Part shown: in pieces, positions 37,933-38,696 of the stretch
How positions within the stretch are numbered: the stretch's first letter is position 1
Layout: each line of letters begins with the position of its first letter
From: a virus
Length of the DNA stretch: 38,696 nt
Direction: 5' to 3' (one strand)
Virus record (IMG/VR): IMGVR_UViG_3300036719_002531
Location: 1 to 38,696 of that record
Made by a program: the position numbers and the translations under genes
The notes under the pieces: model-generated
What the model was told of the DNA's origin: nothing
The model's input: only the letters and a program-made list of their open reading frames with translations
The model's database searches: none

Positions 37933-38696
37933 GTGTAACCCCCCCATCCAATATCCCGTTGTCTGTTGACTATACAAGCAAAGACTTCTATTCAATTAGA
38001 ACAGAGTTAATTGCTCGTATTCAAGACCGAATTCCAGAATGGACTGCAGCAGACCCAGCAGACTTTGGCGTTGCTCTTGTAGAGGCTTTTGCCTATTTGG
38101 GAGACATGATTTCCTACTACATAGACAGAAACGCCAATGAAGGGTTCATATCTACTGCTACTCAAAGAAGTAGCGTCCTCAGTATTGCTCAGACATACGG
38201 TTATAGCCCAGCAGGTTATCGTGCAGCCTTTGTAACAGCAACTTTCAGTAACACTTCAAGTACCGCTGTAGTTCTACCCGTTGGAACTGTATTGGCAGGA
38301 GAAATTATTGAAGGAGACACGGTTCAACCAGTGTATTTTTCAACTAACACAGAGATTGAAGTTCCTGCTCAAGTAGGCTCTACTGTAGGAACTGAAGACA
38401 TAACCGTTTACCACGGGCGTTCCATCACACTCATTGCAGAAAATGCAAATGAATATGGTGAATTAATTGGAGAGTCAACTGGAAAACCAGGTATGCGTTT
38501 TGATTTGAGTGAAACTCCAGTAGTAGAAGACTCAGTTGAGGTGTACGTGCAAGATGGCGATGTGTACACCAAATGGACACAGGTGCAGCACTTATTAGAC
38601 TATGACTCAACAGACCAAGTCTTTTCAACATTAGTAGATGAAGAAAACAACGTCTCAATTATCTTTGGAGACGGTGTTTCAGGAGCAATCCCAACC
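37929..38696 (+). CDS. Baseplate J-like wedge protein, 3'-truncated by the window edge
   Basis: The frame from ATG 37929 (ATGA overlap with the gp25-like gene) is open to the last base, giving 256 residues. Its N-terminus contains DYTSKDFYSIRTELIARIQD, then PADFGVALVEAFAYLGDMIS, YYIDRNANEGFISTATQRSS, and VLSIAQTYGYSPAGYRAAFV. This is the typical start of baseplate J/gp6-type wedge proteins. The middle region is beta-rich (VVLPVGTVLAGEIIEGDTV), and the visible end (NVSIIFGDGVSGAIP) is the FGDGxxGxxP element of the J family. The rest lies outside the window. Confidence 0.85.
   Translation, partial: MSVTPPSNIPLSVDYTSKDFYSIRTELIARIQDRIPEWTAADPADFGVALVEAFAYLGDMISYYIDRNANEGFISTATQRSSVLSIAQTYGYSPAGYRAAFVTATFSNTSSTAVVLPVGTVLAGEIIEGDTVQPVYFSTNTEIEVPAQVGSTVGTEDITVYHGRSITLIAENANEYGELIGESTGKPGMRFDLSETPVVEDSVEVYVQDGDVYTKWTQVQHLLDYDSTDQVFSTLVDEENNVSIIFGDGVSGAIPT

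Noticed and set aside
1-38696. tRNA genes, integrase, attachment sites or insertion sequences
   Set aside because: None could be recognised on either strand by reading; absence from this reading is not proof that none exists.

Overview
The window is a 38.7-kb piece of a tailed-phage genome (or provirus), cut at both ends, carrying the virion-structure module of a contractile-tailed (myovirus-like) phage. The evidence is an almost complete series of head and tail genes: large terminase, portal, scaffold-like protein, N4-gp56-type major capsid protein, neck proteins, tail sheath, tail tube, tape measure with muralytic domains, LysM-type baseplate protein, hub, gp25-like wedge and baseplate J-like protein. 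No ribosomal RNA, tRNA, integrase, transposase or host housekeeping gene was seen. The base composition is moderately AT-rich by eye. The DUF2746-like membrane protein and the style of the small genes recall phages of aquatic Actinobacteria, but that host assignment is an inference.

Layout. (1) 1-5.2 kb: the end of an acidic/alanine-rich protein, two or three small membrane proteins (holin-like candidates), then a run of small genes, two zinc-ribbon-like proteins, a PASTA-motif virion-like protein and a KTSC-domain protein, closed by a hairpin. (2) 5.2-13.1 kb: DNA packaging and head (terminase, portal, scaffold, capsid), with strong hairpins after several genes. (3) 13.1-25.0 kb: a host-interaction island that interrupts the structural order. 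It has two collagen-like fibres sharing a duplicated globular domain, a four-gene cassette on the opposite strand (GT25-like glycosyltransferase, methyltransferase, TPR protein, five-bladed-propeller glycosidase/phosphorylase-like protein), an FN3/glycine-rich adhesin-like protein, and a 2-oxoglutarate/Fe(II) oxygenase flanked by two proteins of similar architecture. (4) 25.0-27.7 kb: a neck gene followed by twelve very small, mostly lysine-rich genes joined by TAATG or ATGA overlaps and ending in a clear intrinsic terminator. (5) 27.7-38.7 kb: tail completion, sheath, tube, assembly chaperone pair, tape measure and baseplate genes, nearly all overlapping.

The most interesting reading is that collagen-like fibres, a GT25-family-like glycosyltransferase (the family that contains animal procollagen galactosyltransferases), a methyltransferase, a sugar-active propeller protein and a P4H-like oxygenase sit within 12 kb. 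They could form a phage-encoded system that decorates its own collagen-like fibres. This is an inference from family resemblance and gene position. The repeats contain threonine but almost no proline or lysine, so O-glycosylated threonine would be the expected target rather than hydroxylysine or hydroxyproline.
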